NCBI RefSeq assembly: GCF_000698595.1
Contig: NZ_JFHC01000009.1
Span: 84,926 to 148,925 of the forward strand
Source: Caballeronia glathei
Lineage (GTDB): Bacteria; Pseudomonadota; Gammaproteobacteria; Burkholderiales; Burkholderiaceae
DNA length: 64,000 nt
Direction of reading: 5' to 3'
Under the pieces are notes generated by a model. It ran no database searches. It saw only the letters and a list, made by a program, of their open reading frames with translations, and had not been told where the DNA came from. Below, in pieces: positions 8,044-16,862 of this stretch (its first letter is position 1; every line of letters starts with the position of its first letter). Both the position numbers and the translations under genes were made by a program.

Positions 8044-8703
8044 TCATGGCAGCCTCACGCGTCGTTCGAGGTGGCGCACGCCCGAGGCGAACGTCACGCT
8101 GATAAGAAGAAAGAACAGGCCCGTCATCGTGATCGGTTCGAGATAGCGGAACGTTTCGGAGCCGATGTTCTTCGCCTGCTGCATCAGTTCCACGACGGTG
8201 ATGGCGGAGAGCACCGGCGTGTCCTTGAACATCGCGACCAGATAGTTGCCGAGCGCGGGAATGATCGGGCGAATGGCCTGCGGCAGGATCACGCCGCTAT
8301 ACGTGCGCCACGGCGAGAGCGACAGCGCGCACGCCGCTTCCCACTGCCCGCGCGCCACGCCGTTCAGCCCCGCGCGATACACCTCCGACACGTAGCATGC
8401 GTAATGCACCGCAATGCCGATCGTGCCCGCGGTGAGCGCCGACATCGTGATGCCGTAGATCGGCGCGACATAGAAGAGCACGTACACCTGGATCAGGAGC
8501 GGCGTGCTGCGAATGAACTCGATGAAGAGGGCCGTCGGCTTCGCGATGAACTGCACGTCGCTGCGGCGCATGATCGCGAGCACGAGTCCGAGCACGAGCG
8601 CGATCGCGAAGCCGATGATCGTGATGCCGATCGTGTACATCGAGGCGCGCAGCAGATCCGGCAGGATGGAGAGCGCGTACTTCATGTCGAAGAAGTGATT
8701 CAT
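8044..8703 (-). CDS. ehuD: Ectoine/hydroxyectoine ABC transporter, permease EhuD
   Basis: A 219-residue inner-membrane permease of the His/Glu/Gln/Arg (HEAA) type with about five membrane segments. The EAA loop reads GQWEAACALSLSPWRTYSGVILPQA, the docking site for the ATPase. Its ATG overlaps the stop of ehuC in an ATGA tetranucleotide, a sign of coupled translation. EhuC/EhuD naming follows the order in known ectoine clusters and could be swapped. Confidence 0.85.
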   Translation of the reverse strand: MNHFFDMKYALSILPDLLRASMYTIGITIIGFAIALVLGLVLAIMRRSDVQFIAKPTALFIEFIRSTPLLIQVYVLFYVAPIYGITMSALTAGTIGIAVHYACYVSEVYRAGLNGVARGQWEAACALSLSPWRTYSGVILPQAIRPIIPALGNYLVAMFKDTPVLSAITVVELMQQAKNIGSETFRYLEPITMTGLFFLLISVTFASGVRHLERRVRLP

Positions 8704-9371
8704 TTGGCGATCCCCGGAACGGCGCGGCGCGCGACATGGCTGCTGAAGCGCCGCTCGAAACGGCGCATCACGAAGGCGATGACCTGTGCGAGCACGAAAT
8801 AGATTACGAGCGTGAGCGCGAAGATCTGCGCCGTCTTGAAGGTGGATTCGTCGAGCTGGCGCGCGCGGAAGGTGAGGTCGGACAGCGTGATGAGCGACAC
8901 GAGCGAGGTACCCTTGAGCAGCTCGATCATCAGGTTCGTCGCCGGCGGCAGCGCGTTGATCATGGCCTGCGGCAGGACGATACGGCGCATGCGGGCGGAG
9001 GCCGGCATGTTGAGCGCGATCGCTGCCTCGTACTGGCCGCCCGGCACCGAGCGCAGCGCGCCGCGCAGGATCTCGGACCCGTACGCGCCGTAGTGCAGCC
9101 CGAGGCCGACGATCGCGACGGTGAACGGCGTCAGCGCGAGATTGAACGGCGGCAGCGGCAGCACGAAAAAGAACCAGAACAGCTGCACGAGCAGCGACGT
9201 GCCGCGGAAGATCTCGACGTAGATGTTGCCGAGCCAGCGCACCGGGCGCCAGGGAGCCGTGCGCAGCGCGGTGGCGACGCCCGCTATCACGATCGAGAGC
9301 AGGATGCCGTACACGGCGATCTCGACGGTGACGAGCGTGCCTTTGATCAGAAGGGGCATGAGTTCGCGCAT
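8700..9371 (-). CDS. ehuC: Ectoine/hydroxyectoine ABC transporter, permease EhuC
   Basis: A 223-residue HEAA-type permease. A long first membrane helix (LVTVEIAVYGILLSIVIAG) is followed by the ELFRGT-like IFRGTSLLVQ and the EAA loop GGQYEAAIALNMPASARMRRIVLPQA. GAGGA lies 6 bases before the ATG. It pairs with EhuD to form the transmembrane channel. The gap to ehuB is 88 bases, longer than the other gaps in this operon, which may allow the binding protein to be made in excess. Confidence 0.85.
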   Translation of the reverse strand: MRELMPLLIKGTLVTVEIAVYGILLSIVIAGVATALRTAPWRPVRWLGNIYVEIFRGTSLLVQLFWFFFVLPLPPFNLALTPFTVAIVGLGLHYGAYGSEILRGALRSVPGGQYEAAIALNMPASARMRRIVLPQAMINALPPATNLMIELLKGTSLVSLITLSDLTFRARQLDESTFKTAQIFALTLVIYFVLAQVIAFVMRRFERRFSSHVARRAVPGIAK

Positions 9372-9459
9372 GGCGGTTCCTCGCTGGTTGCCCGGCGAGA
9401 GACGCGTGCTCGCCGGGAAATGCTACGGGTGGCGCGATGCTGCGCGCCACGTTGCTGCA

Positions 9460-10314
9460 TCAGCCGCCGCAGAGTTCAGCGGTTTTCTTTTGCGGCAGGT
9501 TGCTCTTGTCGAAGCCGAACGGCGCGACGGTCTTCAGGTGGTCTTCAGTGCCGAGCCACGCCTGAAGCTCCTTGTTCACGGCATCGCGCAAGTCCGTGTC
9601 GTCCGGGCGGAAGGCGAGCGCGCCATAGCCCGTGTGCTTCGGATCATCGACGAAAGTCCCGATCGCCTCGACCTGCGGCCCGCCTTTCGCGGCGAGGCCC
9701 TTCATCGTGAGCTGGGTGCCGGCGGCGGCATCGGCGCGGCGGGCGCGCACGGCCTGCAACTGGGCCGTCGTGTCGGGCACCTGGAGCAACTGGTCGTCCT
9801 TCACGCCCGATGAACGCGCATAGCCGAGCTCGACCGCCCCTGCCATCACAGCAAGTTTCGTGTCCGCCTGCTTCGCGACATCGGCATAGCTGTGAAGATT
9901 CTTCGGATTGCCTTTCAGCACGAGCAGGGTGTCCTGGATCTGATACTGCGGGTTCGCGAACGCGACCTGCTTGCAGCGCTCGGGCGTCACGTACATGCCG
10001 GCTGCAATCACGTCGAAGCGGCCCGCGCGCAGGCCCGGAATCAGCGCGCCCCACTCGGTCAGCACGGCATCGACCTTCTTCACGCCGAGCTTCGCGAAGA
10101 CTTTCTTCGCGATCTCGGGCGATTCGCCCGTGACGGTGCCGTCGGGCGTGGTGTAGGCGAACGGGCTTTCGTTCGCATAGCCGATGCGCACCTCGCCGGT
10201 GCGCTGGATGCGCTGCAACGTGGTTTCGGCGCCGGCGGGCAACGCGTGCACCGCCAGCCCCGCCGCTGCGACGCAAAGCGCTCCCAGCATTCCAGACACT
10301 CGCTTAGATTTCAT
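9460..10314 (-). CDS. ehuB: Ectoine/hydroxyectoine-binding periplasmic protein EhuB
   Basis: A 284-residue solute-binding protein (family 3). The ATG at 10314 gives a clear signal peptide (MKSKRVSGMLGALCVAAAG) cut after PAGA near residue 31. Mature landmarks are GEVRIGYANESPFAY, GESPEIAKKVFAKLG and GRFDVIAAGMYVTPERCKQVAFANP, all typical of EhuB; the tail ELCGG is also characteristic. In the characterised homologue, aromatic residues cage ectoine. It is the first gene of the leftward operon, with a 251-base divergent promoter region shared with enuR. Confidence 0.9.
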   Translation of the reverse strand: MKSKRVSGMLGALCVAAAGLAVHALPAGAETTLQRIQRTGEVRIGYANESPFAYTTPDGTVTGESPEIAKKVFAKLGVKKVDAVLTEWGALIPGLRAGRFDVIAAGMYVTPERCKQVAFANPQYQIQDTLLVLKGNPKNLHSYADVAKQADTKLAVMAGAVELGYARSSGVKDDQLLQVPDTTAQLQAVRARRADAAAGTQLTMKGLAAKGGPQVEAIGTFVDDPKHTGYGALAFRPDDTDLRDAVNKELQAWLGTEDHLKTVAPFGFDKSNLPQKKTAELCGG

Positions 10315-10489
10315 GTCGATCCCGTTCTGTGGTTCGTAATTCATCGCGTGGTTGGTTGCGCCGCACAAGCTCCGGACGCCCCGGCCGGATGCTCGCAAAC
10401 CCGTAGGACCATTGCTGCAAGCCCCTTCGCCGGTGTCGCGGAACACAGCCATGAACGCAGCATACAAAGCCATATATTTGTTCCGATTG

Positions 10490-10500
10490 CTCTAGGACAA
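10490..10500. promoter_or_regulatory. CTAGGACA motif, candidate EnuR site in the ehuB-enuR intergenic region
   Basis: CTAGGACA occurs between the divergent ehuB and enuR genes and again upstream of eutB (11970 and, as TTAGGACA, 11993). A preceding TTGTTCC (10478-10484) makes an imperfect inverted repeat with GGACAA. The link to EnuR is inference from position and recurrence. Confidence 0.5.
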
Positions 10501-10565
10501 TAATTTTCAGGCCGTCTTTTGAGCGACCATGGAGGCACGAAAAGCGTGCAGGAAAGGAGCCGAAA

Positions 10566-11963
10566 GTGAACGAGCGATGGCGCGAAGCGGTGCGGACGGT
10601 GCAGGGTGTCCAGTCGAAATACAAGCGGCTGGTGAAGGCGATTGCGAGCGACATTGAAAGCTCGGCGCTGGGTTCGGGCGCGCGCCTGCCGCCGCAGCGC
10701 GAGGTCGCGGCCGACCTCGAGATCAGCGTGCAGACCGTGACGAACGCCTACAAGGAACTGGAGCGGCAGGGGCTGATCCGCTGCGAGGTCGGGCGCGGCA
10801 GCTTCGTCGCGGCGCGCGTCACCGAGACGATGTCGAACTACATGCTCGATACGGCCGAGCGCTCGGTCGTCGATTTTTCGATTGCGCGCATCATTCATAC
10901 GCCGGAGCACGACGCGATGTGGCGCAAGGTATGCGCGTCGCTCGCCACGCTCGACGACCAGCCGTGGATCCGCGCGATCCGGCCGATCGCGGGCTTCGAG
11001 CATCACCGGCAGGCAGGCGTGCAGTGGCTCGCGTCGCTCAACATGCCGGCGAACCCGGACACGCTGCTCGTCACGAACGGCGCGGCGCACGGCATCTTTC
11101 TCGCACTCGCGTCGACGGTCGGCCCCGGCGACACCGTGCTGTGCGAGAACCTCACGGACCACGGCGTGATCGGCTCGGCGAACGTTTTGGGGTTTACGCT
11201 CAAGGGGCTCGAAATCGACGAGCACGGCATCCGGCCCGAGCACTTCGAGGAAATGTGCGACAGCGAGCGCGTCTCCGCGCTCGTCTGCACGCCGACGCTG
11301 AACAACCCCACCGTGGCGCTGATGCCGGACTCGCGGCGGCGCGCGATCGCGCGCATCGCCGAGCGCTACGGCGTCTACGTGATCGAGGACGACGTCTACG
11401 GCGCGCTGCCCGCGAAGGCGCAAACGCCGATATCGAGCCTGATCCCCGAACTCTCGTTCTACTGCACGAGCATGACGAAATCCGTGTTGAGCGGCCTGCG
11501 CACCGGCTACCTGACGATGCCGCGGCGGCTCGCGCTGCGCGCGGAAAGCGTGCTGCGCGTGAGCAGCTGGATGGCGACCTCGCCGGTGGCGGAAATCGCG
11601 ACGCGCTGGATCATGGACGGCACCGCGCAGCGACTCGTCGAGATCCAGCGCGAGCGGCTCGCCGCGCGCCAGGCGGTGGTGCGCGACCTGCTCGGCGCCT
11701 ACGTGCTCGGCAGCCATCCGCAGGCGCTCTCGGTGTGGCTGCGCGTGCCCGACTACTGGCAGGCGGATCGCATCACGCGCGAGCTGCGCAATCGCGATAT
11801 CGCGGTCACGTCGCCTGATCCGTTCCTCGTGCGCGGAGCCGAGCGGCCGAACGCGGTGCGGCTTTGCGTGGGCGCCGAAGTGAGCGAGACGGCGTTCCGC
11901 GCGGCCGTCGAAACGATGCGCGAAGTGTACGGGCAGTATCCGCACGTGCACGACTTCAGCTGA
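10566..11963 (+). CDS. enuR: MocR-type PLP-dependent regulator of ectoine catabolism
   Basis: A 465-residue MocR/GabR protein. Residues about 15-85 are a GntR winged helix-turn-helix (SALGSGARLPPQREVAADLEI); the rest is a fold-type I aminotransferase domain. The PLP lysine is Lys305 in TSMTKSVLSGLRTGY, close to the position known for EnuR. In characterised clusters EnuR represses the uptake and catabolic genes until it binds alpha-acetyl-diaminobutyrate or diaminobutyrate through PLP. A GTG start follows GGAG. It lies between the ehu operon (divergent) and the eut-doe genes (same strand), the classic position. Confidence 0.9.
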   Translation: MNERWREAVRTVQGVQSKYKRLVKAIASDIESSALGSGARLPPQREVAADLEISVQTVTNAYKELERQGLIRCEVGRGSFVAARVTETMSNYMLDTAERSVVDFSIARIIHTPEHDAMWRKVCASLATLDDQPWIRAIRPIAGFEHHRQAGVQWLASLNMPANPDTLLVTNGAAHGIFLALASTVGPGDTVLCENLTDHGVIGSANVLGFTLKGLEIDEHGIRPEHFEEMCDSERVSALVCTPTLNNPTVALMPDSRRRAIARIAERYGVYVIEDDVYGALPAKAQTPISSLIPELSFYCTSMTKSVLSGLRTGYLTMPRRLALRAESVLRVSSWMATSPVAEIATRWIMDGTAQRLVEIQRERLAARQAVVRDLLGAYVLGSHPQALSVWLRVPDYWQADRITRELRNRDIAVTSPDPFLVRGAERPNAVRLCVGAEVSETAFRAAVETMREVYGQYPHVHDFS

Positions 11964-11969
11964 AATGAT

Positions 11970-12003
11970 CTAGGACATTCAAAAACGATTTTTTAGGACA
12001 TTA
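11970..12003. promoter_or_regulatory. Paired TAGGACATT direct repeats upstream of eutB
   Basis: TAGGACATT at 11971 and TAGGACATTA at 11994 lie in the 78-base gap before eutB, spaced 23 bases start to start, about two helical turns. MocR regulators often bind direct repeats. Together with the CTAGGACA at 10492 these are the best candidate EnuR operators. Confidence 0.55.
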
Positions 12004-12041
12004 GACTGGGTTGCACTGGAACTCAACGCAGCCAAGCCCAC

Positions 12042-13004
12042 ATGTCCGCCTTCTCGCTTGCCGATGTCTATCGCGCCCGCCGGCGCATCGAAGGGCGCGT
12101 CTGCCGCACGCCACTCGTCGAATCGCCCGCGCTCTCGCGCATCGCCGGCGTTCCCGTCCATCTCAAGCTCGAAACCGTTCAGCCGACCGGCAGCTTCAAG
12201 CTGCGCGGCGCGACCAATGCGCTCGCCGGACTGGCGGAAGAGGGCGTGACGCGCGTCGTCACCGCATCGACCGGCAATCATGGCCGCGCCCTCGCGCATG
12301 CGGCGCGCTCGCTCGGCTTGGAGGCGGCCGTGTGCATGTCGTCGCTCGTGCCGAAGAACAAGGTCGATGCCGTCGCTGCGCTGGGTGCGCGCGTCGTGAT
12401 CGCGGGCAGGAGCCAGGACGACGCGCAGGTCGAGGCGCTGCGCCTCGTGCGCGAGGAAGGTTTCGCATTCGTGCCGCCCTTCGACGATCCGCGCGTGATC
12501 GCCGGGCAGGCCACCATCGGTCTGGAAATTCTCGAAGCGCTGCCCGATACCGCGGGCATCGTCGTGCCTCTCTCGGGCGGCGGGCTCTTCAGCGGCGTCG
12601 CGTTTGCAGCGAAACGCATCGCGCCCGCCGTGAAGATGACCGGCGTCACGATGGCGCGCGGCGCCGCGATGCATGCGAGCCTCGCGGCGGGCAAGCCTGT
12701 GCTCGTCGATGAACTCGAGACGCTCGCCGATTCGCTCGGCGGCGGCATCGGGCTCGACAACCGCCACACGTTCGCGATGACGCGCGAGCACATCGACCAG
12801 CTCGTGCTGCTAGACGAGGCGTCGATTGCCCGCGGCATCGTGCATGCGTATCGCGAGGAGCGTCTCGTCGTGGAGGGTGCGGCGGCGGTGGGCATGTCCG
12901 CCGTGCTGGATCGCGTGCTCGACGAGCCGCGCGGGCCGCTCGTGATCATCGTGAGCGGCTGCAATATCGATATCGAACTGCATCGACGTCTTGCTGGAGC
13001 GTGA
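12042..13004 (+). CDS. eutB: Hydroxyectoine utilisation dehydratase EutB
   Basis: A 320-residue PLP enzyme of the threonine dehydratase-like fold type II group. The Schiff-base lysine is Lys53 in TGSFKLRGATNAL and the phosphate-binding loop is SGGGLFSG. In ectoine degraders EutB and EutC are proposed to convert hydroxyectoine to ectoine, EutB by dehydration. No C-terminal ACT regulatory domain is present, which fits a catabolic role. The stop lies 1 base before the eutC start. Confidence 0.88.
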   Translation: MSAFSLADVYRARRRIEGRVCRTPLVESPALSRIAGVPVHLKLETVQPTGSFKLRGATNALAGLAEEGVTRVVTASTGNHGRALAHAARSLGLEAAVCMSSLVPKNKVDAVAALGARVVIAGRSQDDAQVEALRLVREEGFAFVPPFDDPRVIAGQATIGLEILEALPDTAGIVVPLSGGGLFSGVAFAAKRIAPAVKMTGVTMARGAAMHASLAAGKPVLVDELETLADSLGGGIGLDNRHTFAMTREHIDQLVLLDEASIARGIVHAYREERLVVEGAAAVGMSAVLDRVLDEPRGPLVIIVSGCNIDIELHRRLAGA

Positions 13005-13005
13005 C

Positions 13006-13998
13006 ATGTCTGCCATTTCCATTCTGGGCGAGGCGCAACTGCGCGCGCTCGTGCCCCTCGATCTCGCCGCCATCGACCAGGTCGAGGCCGCGTTCCGCTC
13101 GCTCGCGACCGAAGCCGTCGCGATGCCGCCGGTGCTTCGTCTCGACATTCCCGAGCACGCGGGCGAAGTCGACGTGAAGACGGCGTACCTGTCGCGTTTC
13201 GAGAGTTTCGCGATCAAGGTCAGCCCGGGCTTCTTCGACAACCCGAAGCTCGGCCTGCCGAGCCTCAACGGGCTGATGCTCGCGCTCTCGGCGCGCACCG
13301 GCCTGACTGAGGCGGTGCTGCTCGACAACGGCTATCTGACCGCCGTGCGCACGGCGGCGGCGGGCGCGGTCGCCGCGCGCTGGCTCGCGAAGAAGGACGC
13401 GAAGCGCGTCGCGGTGATCGGCGCGGGCGAGCAGGCCCGCCTGCAACTGAAGGCGCTGATGCTCGTGCGCAAGATCGAGCATGTGAGCGTGTGGGCGCGC
13501 GATCCGCAGCGCGCGGCGCGCTTCGCAGAGGAGACGGAAGGCGTGCGCTGCGAAGTCGCCGCCAGCGTGCATCAGGCACTCGAACACGCGGACATCGCCA
13601 TCACGACCACGCCGAGCCGCGAGCCGCTCATCCATGCACGCGACCTGCATCCCGGTCTGCACATCACCGCGATGGGCTCGGACGCGGAGCACAAGAACGA
13701 ACTCGCGCCCGATGTCTTCGGCGCGGCACGCTACATCTGCGACCGCGTGCAGCAGACGCGCGTGCTCGGCGAACTGCATCACGCGATCGTGGCGGGCGTC
13801 GTCGCAGCCGATGCGGCGTTCGCGGAACTCGGCCAGGTGATCGCCGGGCGGGCGCCGGGCCGCACGAGCGACGCCGACGTGACCGTCTGCGATCTCACCG
13901 GCACCGGCGCGCAGGACACGGCCATCGCCGCACTCGCGATCGCGCGTGCGAAGGCGGCCGGAGCAGGAACCATCTTCAACAACGACGTGACGCTCTGA
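13006..13998 (+). CDS. eutC: Ectoine utilisation protein EutC (ornithine cyclodeaminase family)
   Basis: A 330-residue protein of the ornithine cyclodeaminase/mu-crystallin family. The NAD-binding loop reads VAVIGAGEQARLQLKAL and a later segment GSDAEHKNEL is typical. It is expected to act with EutB in turning hydroxyectoine into ectoine. The ATG at 13006 follows GGAG and is one base after the eutB stop, so the longer frame beginning inside eutB is unlikely. The doeA start is 10 bases downstream of its stop. Confidence 0.88.
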   Translation: MSAISILGEAQLRALVPLDLAAIDQVEAAFRSLATEAVAMPPVLRLDIPEHAGEVDVKTAYLSRFESFAIKVSPGFFDNPKLGLPSLNGLMLALSARTGLTEAVLLDNGYLTAVRTAAAGAVAARWLAKKDAKRVAVIGAGEQARLQLKALMLVRKIEHVSVWARDPQRAARFAEETEGVRCEVAASVHQALEHADIAITTTPSREPLIHARDLHPGLHITAMGSDAEHKNELAPDVFGAARYICDRVQQTRVLGELHHAIVAGVVAADAAFAELGQVIAGRAPGRTSDADVTVCDLTGTGAQDTAIAALAIARAKAAGAGTIFNNDVTL

Positions 13999-14007
13999 GA
14001 GGGGACG

Positions 14008-15231
14008 ATGTCTCAAGCAATGCAACAGGAAGCAACGAAGGCGGGCGCGCCCGCCGTGCGCCTGCCGTTCGAGCGCAGCGAATACGACGCGCGCATCGCG
14101 AAGACGCGGCGCGCAATGCAGCAGGCGGGCGTGGATCTGATGATCGTCACCGACCCGACCAACATGGCGTGGCTCACCGGCTACGACGGCTGGTCGTTCT
14201 ATGTGCACCAGTGCGTGCTGCTCGCGACGGAAGGTGAGCCGGTGTGGTTCGGCCGCGGCCAGGATGCGAACGGCGCGAAGCGCACGGTGTTCATGAAGCA
14301 CGAGAACATCGTCGGCTACCCGGATCACTACGTGCAGTCGCAGGCGCGCCATCCGATGGACTACCTGTCGGCGGAAGTGATCGCGGCGCGCGGCTGGGAC
14401 ACGTGCCGCATCGGCGTGGAGATGGACAACTACTACTTCAGCGCGGCCGCGTACGCGTCGCTCACGAAGCACCTGCCGAACGCCCGCTTCACCGACGCGA
14501 CCGCGCTCGTCAACTGGCAGCGCGCGGTGAAGTCGGCGCGCGAGATCGAATACATGCGCGTGGCGGCACGCATCGTCGAGAAGATGCACGCGCGCATCGT
14601 CGAGAAGGTCGAGCCGGGCATGAAGAAGAGCGATCTCGTCGCCGAGATCTACTCGGCCGGGATCACCGGCGTCGAAGGCTATGGCGGCGACTATCCCGCC
14701 ATCGTGCCGCTGCTGCCCACCGGTTCCGATGCGGCCGCGCCCCACCTGACGTGGGACGACTCCGCGTTCACCGCGAACGCCGGCACGTTCTTCGAAATCG
14801 CGGGCTGCTTCAGGCGCTATCACTGCCCGCAGTCGCGCACCGTGTATCTCGGCCGGCCGCCGAAGCATTTCATCGAAGCGGAGAAAGCGGTGGTGGAAGG
14901 CATCGAGGCGGGGCTCGCCGCGGCGAAGCCGGGCAACCTGTGCGAGGACATCGCCAACGCGTTCTTCGCGGTGCTGCGCAAGTCGGGCATCGAAAAGGAC
15001 AGCCGCTGCGGCTATCCGATCGGCGCGAGCTATCCGCCGGACTGGGGCGAGCGCACGATGAGCCTGCGTCCCGGGGACAAGACCGTCCTCGAAGCCGGCA
15101 TGACGTTTCATTTCATGCCCGGGCTGTGGCTCGACGACTGGGGCCTTGAAATCACGGAGAGCATCCTGATTACGGACACCGGCGTCGAGACCTTCTGCAA
15201 CACGCCCCGCAAACTGTTCGTGAAGGAGTAG
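14008..15231 (+). CDS. doeA: Ectoine hydrolase DoeA (EutD)
   Basis: A 407-residue member of the creatinase/M24 aminopeptidase-like (pita-bread) family. It opens the ectoine ring to N-alpha-acetyl-L-2,4-diaminobutyrate. The N-terminal creatinase-like domain (VTDPTNMAWLTGYDGWSFYVHQ) and the C-terminal catalytic domain (FFEIAGCFRRYHCPQSRTVYLG, then FHFMPGLWLDDWGLEITESILIT) are complete. GAGGGGAC precedes the ATG. The doeB start is 3 bases after the stop. Confidence 0.92.
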   Translation: MSQAMQQEATKAGAPAVRLPFERSEYDARIAKTRRAMQQAGVDLMIVTDPTNMAWLTGYDGWSFYVHQCVLLATEGEPVWFGRGQDANGAKRTVFMKHENIVGYPDHYVQSQARHPMDYLSAEVIAARGWDTCRIGVEMDNYYFSAAAYASLTKHLPNARFTDATALVNWQRAVKSAREIEYMRVAARIVEKMHARIVEKVEPGMKKSDLVAEIYSAGITGVEGYGGDYPAIVPLLPTGSDAAAPHLTWDDSAFTANAGTFFEIAGCFRRYHCPQSRTVYLGRPPKHFIEAEKAVVEGIEAGLAAAKPGNLCEDIANAFFAVLRKSGIEKDSRCGYPIGASYPPDWGERTMSLRPGDKTVLEAGMTFHFMPGLWLDDWGLEITESILITDTGVETFCNTPRKLFVKE

Positions 15232-15234
15232 CGA

Positions 15235-16263
15235 ATGCGTGAGTCACCGATCCGGCCGACGGTGGATTTTTCCGCCGACGGCGAGCAGCACGGCTTCCTC
15301 AAGCTGCCGTATTCCCGCGACGATTCCGCGTGGGGCGCGGTGATGATTCCGGTCACCGTCATCAGGCGCGGCGAAGGTCCGACCGTGCTCCTCACGGGCG
15401 GCAATCACGGCGACGAATATGAAGGCCCGATCGCGCTGTCGAAGCTCGCTTCGACGCTCAAGGCGTCCGACATCACCGGCCGCGTGATCATCGTGCCGTT
15501 CATGAACTTCCCCGCGTTTCAGGCGGGCACGCGCACGTCGCCGATCGACGCGGGCAACCTCAACCGCAGCTTTCCTGGCAGGCCCGACGGCACGGTGACG
15601 GAGAAGATCGCGGACTACTTCCAGCGGCATCTGCTGCCGCTCGCGGACTACGTGCTCGACATTCACGCGGGCGGCCGCACGCTCGACTTCGTGCCGTTCG
15701 CCGCGATCCACGTGCTGCCCGACGCGGCGCAGCAGGCACGCTGCGAAGCGGCGATGCGCGCGTTCGGCGCGCCGTATTCGATGCGCATGCTCGAACTCGA
15801 CAGCGTCGGCTTGTTCGACAGCGCTGTCGAGGAAGCGGGCAAGGTGTTCGTCTCGACGGAGCTCGGAGGCGGCGGTTCCGCGAGCGCGGCGAGCGTCGCG
15901 GTGGCGGAGCGCGGCGTATATGGACTGCTCGCCCATGCTGGCGTGCTCGCGAAGGAAGCCTTCGAGGCGGGCGAGTCCGGCCGCACGACCACGCTCCTCG
16001 ACATGCCCGACGGCACCTGCTATACCACCAGCGAGCACAGCGGCCTGCTCGAGATGTGCCGTGATCTCGGCGACATCGTGAAGGAAGGCGACGTCATTGC
16101 GCGCGTGTACGACGCGACGCGCACGGGCGCTGCGCCCGTCGAGTACCGCGCCCGCCGCGGCGGCCTCGTCGCGGCGCGCCACTTCCCGGGCCTCGTGCAG
16201 ACGGGCGATACGGTGGCCGTGGTCGCCGATATCGTGGAGCGCAACATTCCGGTGGCGATTTAA
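15235..16263 (+). CDS. doeB: N-alpha-acetyl-L-2,4-diaminobutyrate deacetylase DoeB (EutE)
   Basis: A 342-residue zinc enzyme of the succinylglutamate desuccinylase/aspartoacylase family. It removes the acetyl group from the DoeA product. The zinc site begins in GGNHGDEYEGP (His and Glu) and continues in YVLDIHAGG (His). NRSFPGRPDGT is the substrate Arg loop. A C-terminal beta domain (about 255-342, GDIVKEGDVIARV) resembles a lipoyl-like fold. GGAG lies within the end of doeA, so translation is likely coupled. Confidence 0.92.
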   Translation: MRESPIRPTVDFSADGEQHGFLKLPYSRDDSAWGAVMIPVTVIRRGEGPTVLLTGGNHGDEYEGPIALSKLASTLKASDITGRVIIVPFMNFPAFQAGTRTSPIDAGNLNRSFPGRPDGTVTEKIADYFQRHLLPLADYVLDIHAGGRTLDFVPFAAIHVLPDAAQQARCEAAMRAFGAPYSMRMLELDSVGLFDSAVEEAGKVFVSTELGGGGSASAASVAVAERGVYGLLAHAGVLAKEAFEAGESGRTTTLLDMPDGTCYTTSEHSGLLEMCRDLGDIVKEGDVIARVYDATRTGAAPVEYRARRGGLVAARHFPGLVQTGDTVAVVADIVERNIPVAI

Positions 16264-16264
16264 G

Positions 16265-16735
16265 TTGATCAAGCTCGACCGCTACGACCTCGCCATCCTG
16301 CGCATCCTCGCGCGGGATGGCCGCATCACGAAATCAAGGCTCGCCGAAGAGGTGAACCTGTCGATCTCGCCTGCGTGGGAGCGCGTGAAGAAGCTCGAGG
16401 AGAGCGGGATCATCAGGGGGTATCGGGCCGACGTGGACTGGGCGTCGGCGTTCAAGGGCAGCCGCATCGTGGTCGAGGTGACGCTCGCGCGCCATACCGC
16501 GCACGACATGCGGCGCTTCGAGGAGCGCGTGAGCGCCGCGCCCGAAGTCGTTCAATGCTATGCGACGGGCGGCGGTGTGGACTACGTGCTTCATGTCGTG
16601 TCGCGCGACATCGACCACTATCAGCGCTTCATCGATTCGCTGCTCGTGGATGAACTCGGCATAGAAAAGTACTTCACGTACATCGTCACGAAGATCGTGA
16701 AGAGCATGCCCGACGACGTGCCGGACTGGACCTGA
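16265..16735 (+). CDS. doeX: Lrp/AsnC-type regulator DoeX
   Basis: A 156-residue Lrp/AsnC protein. The helix-turn-helix is at about residues 20-45 (ITKSRLAEEVNLSISPAWERVKKLE) and the RAM/effector domain follows (VVEVTLARHT, CYATGGGVDYVLHVV). No ATG lies near the N-terminus; a TTG at 16265, two bases after the doeB stop, starts the sequence MIKLDRYDL that matches DoeX homologues. A weak start inside an operon would keep the regulator scarce. DoeX proteins bind upstream of doe genes. Confidence 0.88.
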   Translation: MIKLDRYDLAILRILARDGRITKSRLAEEVNLSISPAWERVKKLEESGIIRGYRADVDWASAFKGSRIVVEVTLARHTAHDMRRFEERVSAAPEVVQCYATGGGVDYVLHVVSRDIDHYQRFIDSLLVDELGIEKYFTYIVTKIVKSMPDDVPDWT

Positions 16736-16754
16736 AAAACCACATGCCGGCGGC

Positions 16755-16804
16755 ATTCGAATCAGAAAAAACGTGAATTCCAGGCGGCCGCAACAAAAAA
16801 TTCA
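16755..16804. promoter_or_regulatory. AT-rich dyads between doeX and doeC, candidate DoeX site and second promoter
   Basis: The 127-base gap before doeC is the longest in the eut-doe series. It holds the palindrome ATTCGAAT (16755-16762) and an inverted pair TGAATT (16774-16779) / AATTCA (16799-16804) with an A-rich run. Lrp-type proteins bind such AT-rich dyads. This suggests an internal promoter for doeCD. Confidence 0.35.
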
Positions 16805-16862
16805 TGCGGCGCCGCGACCTTAAAGTGGATGCATACCGCAACAGAACAAACAGGAGGCGTTC

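Noticed and set aside
12946..15111. Very long leftward frame opposite eutC and doeA
   Set aside because: Antisense shadow produced by GC-rich codon bias; the plus strand has complete enzyme motifs and ribosome sites.
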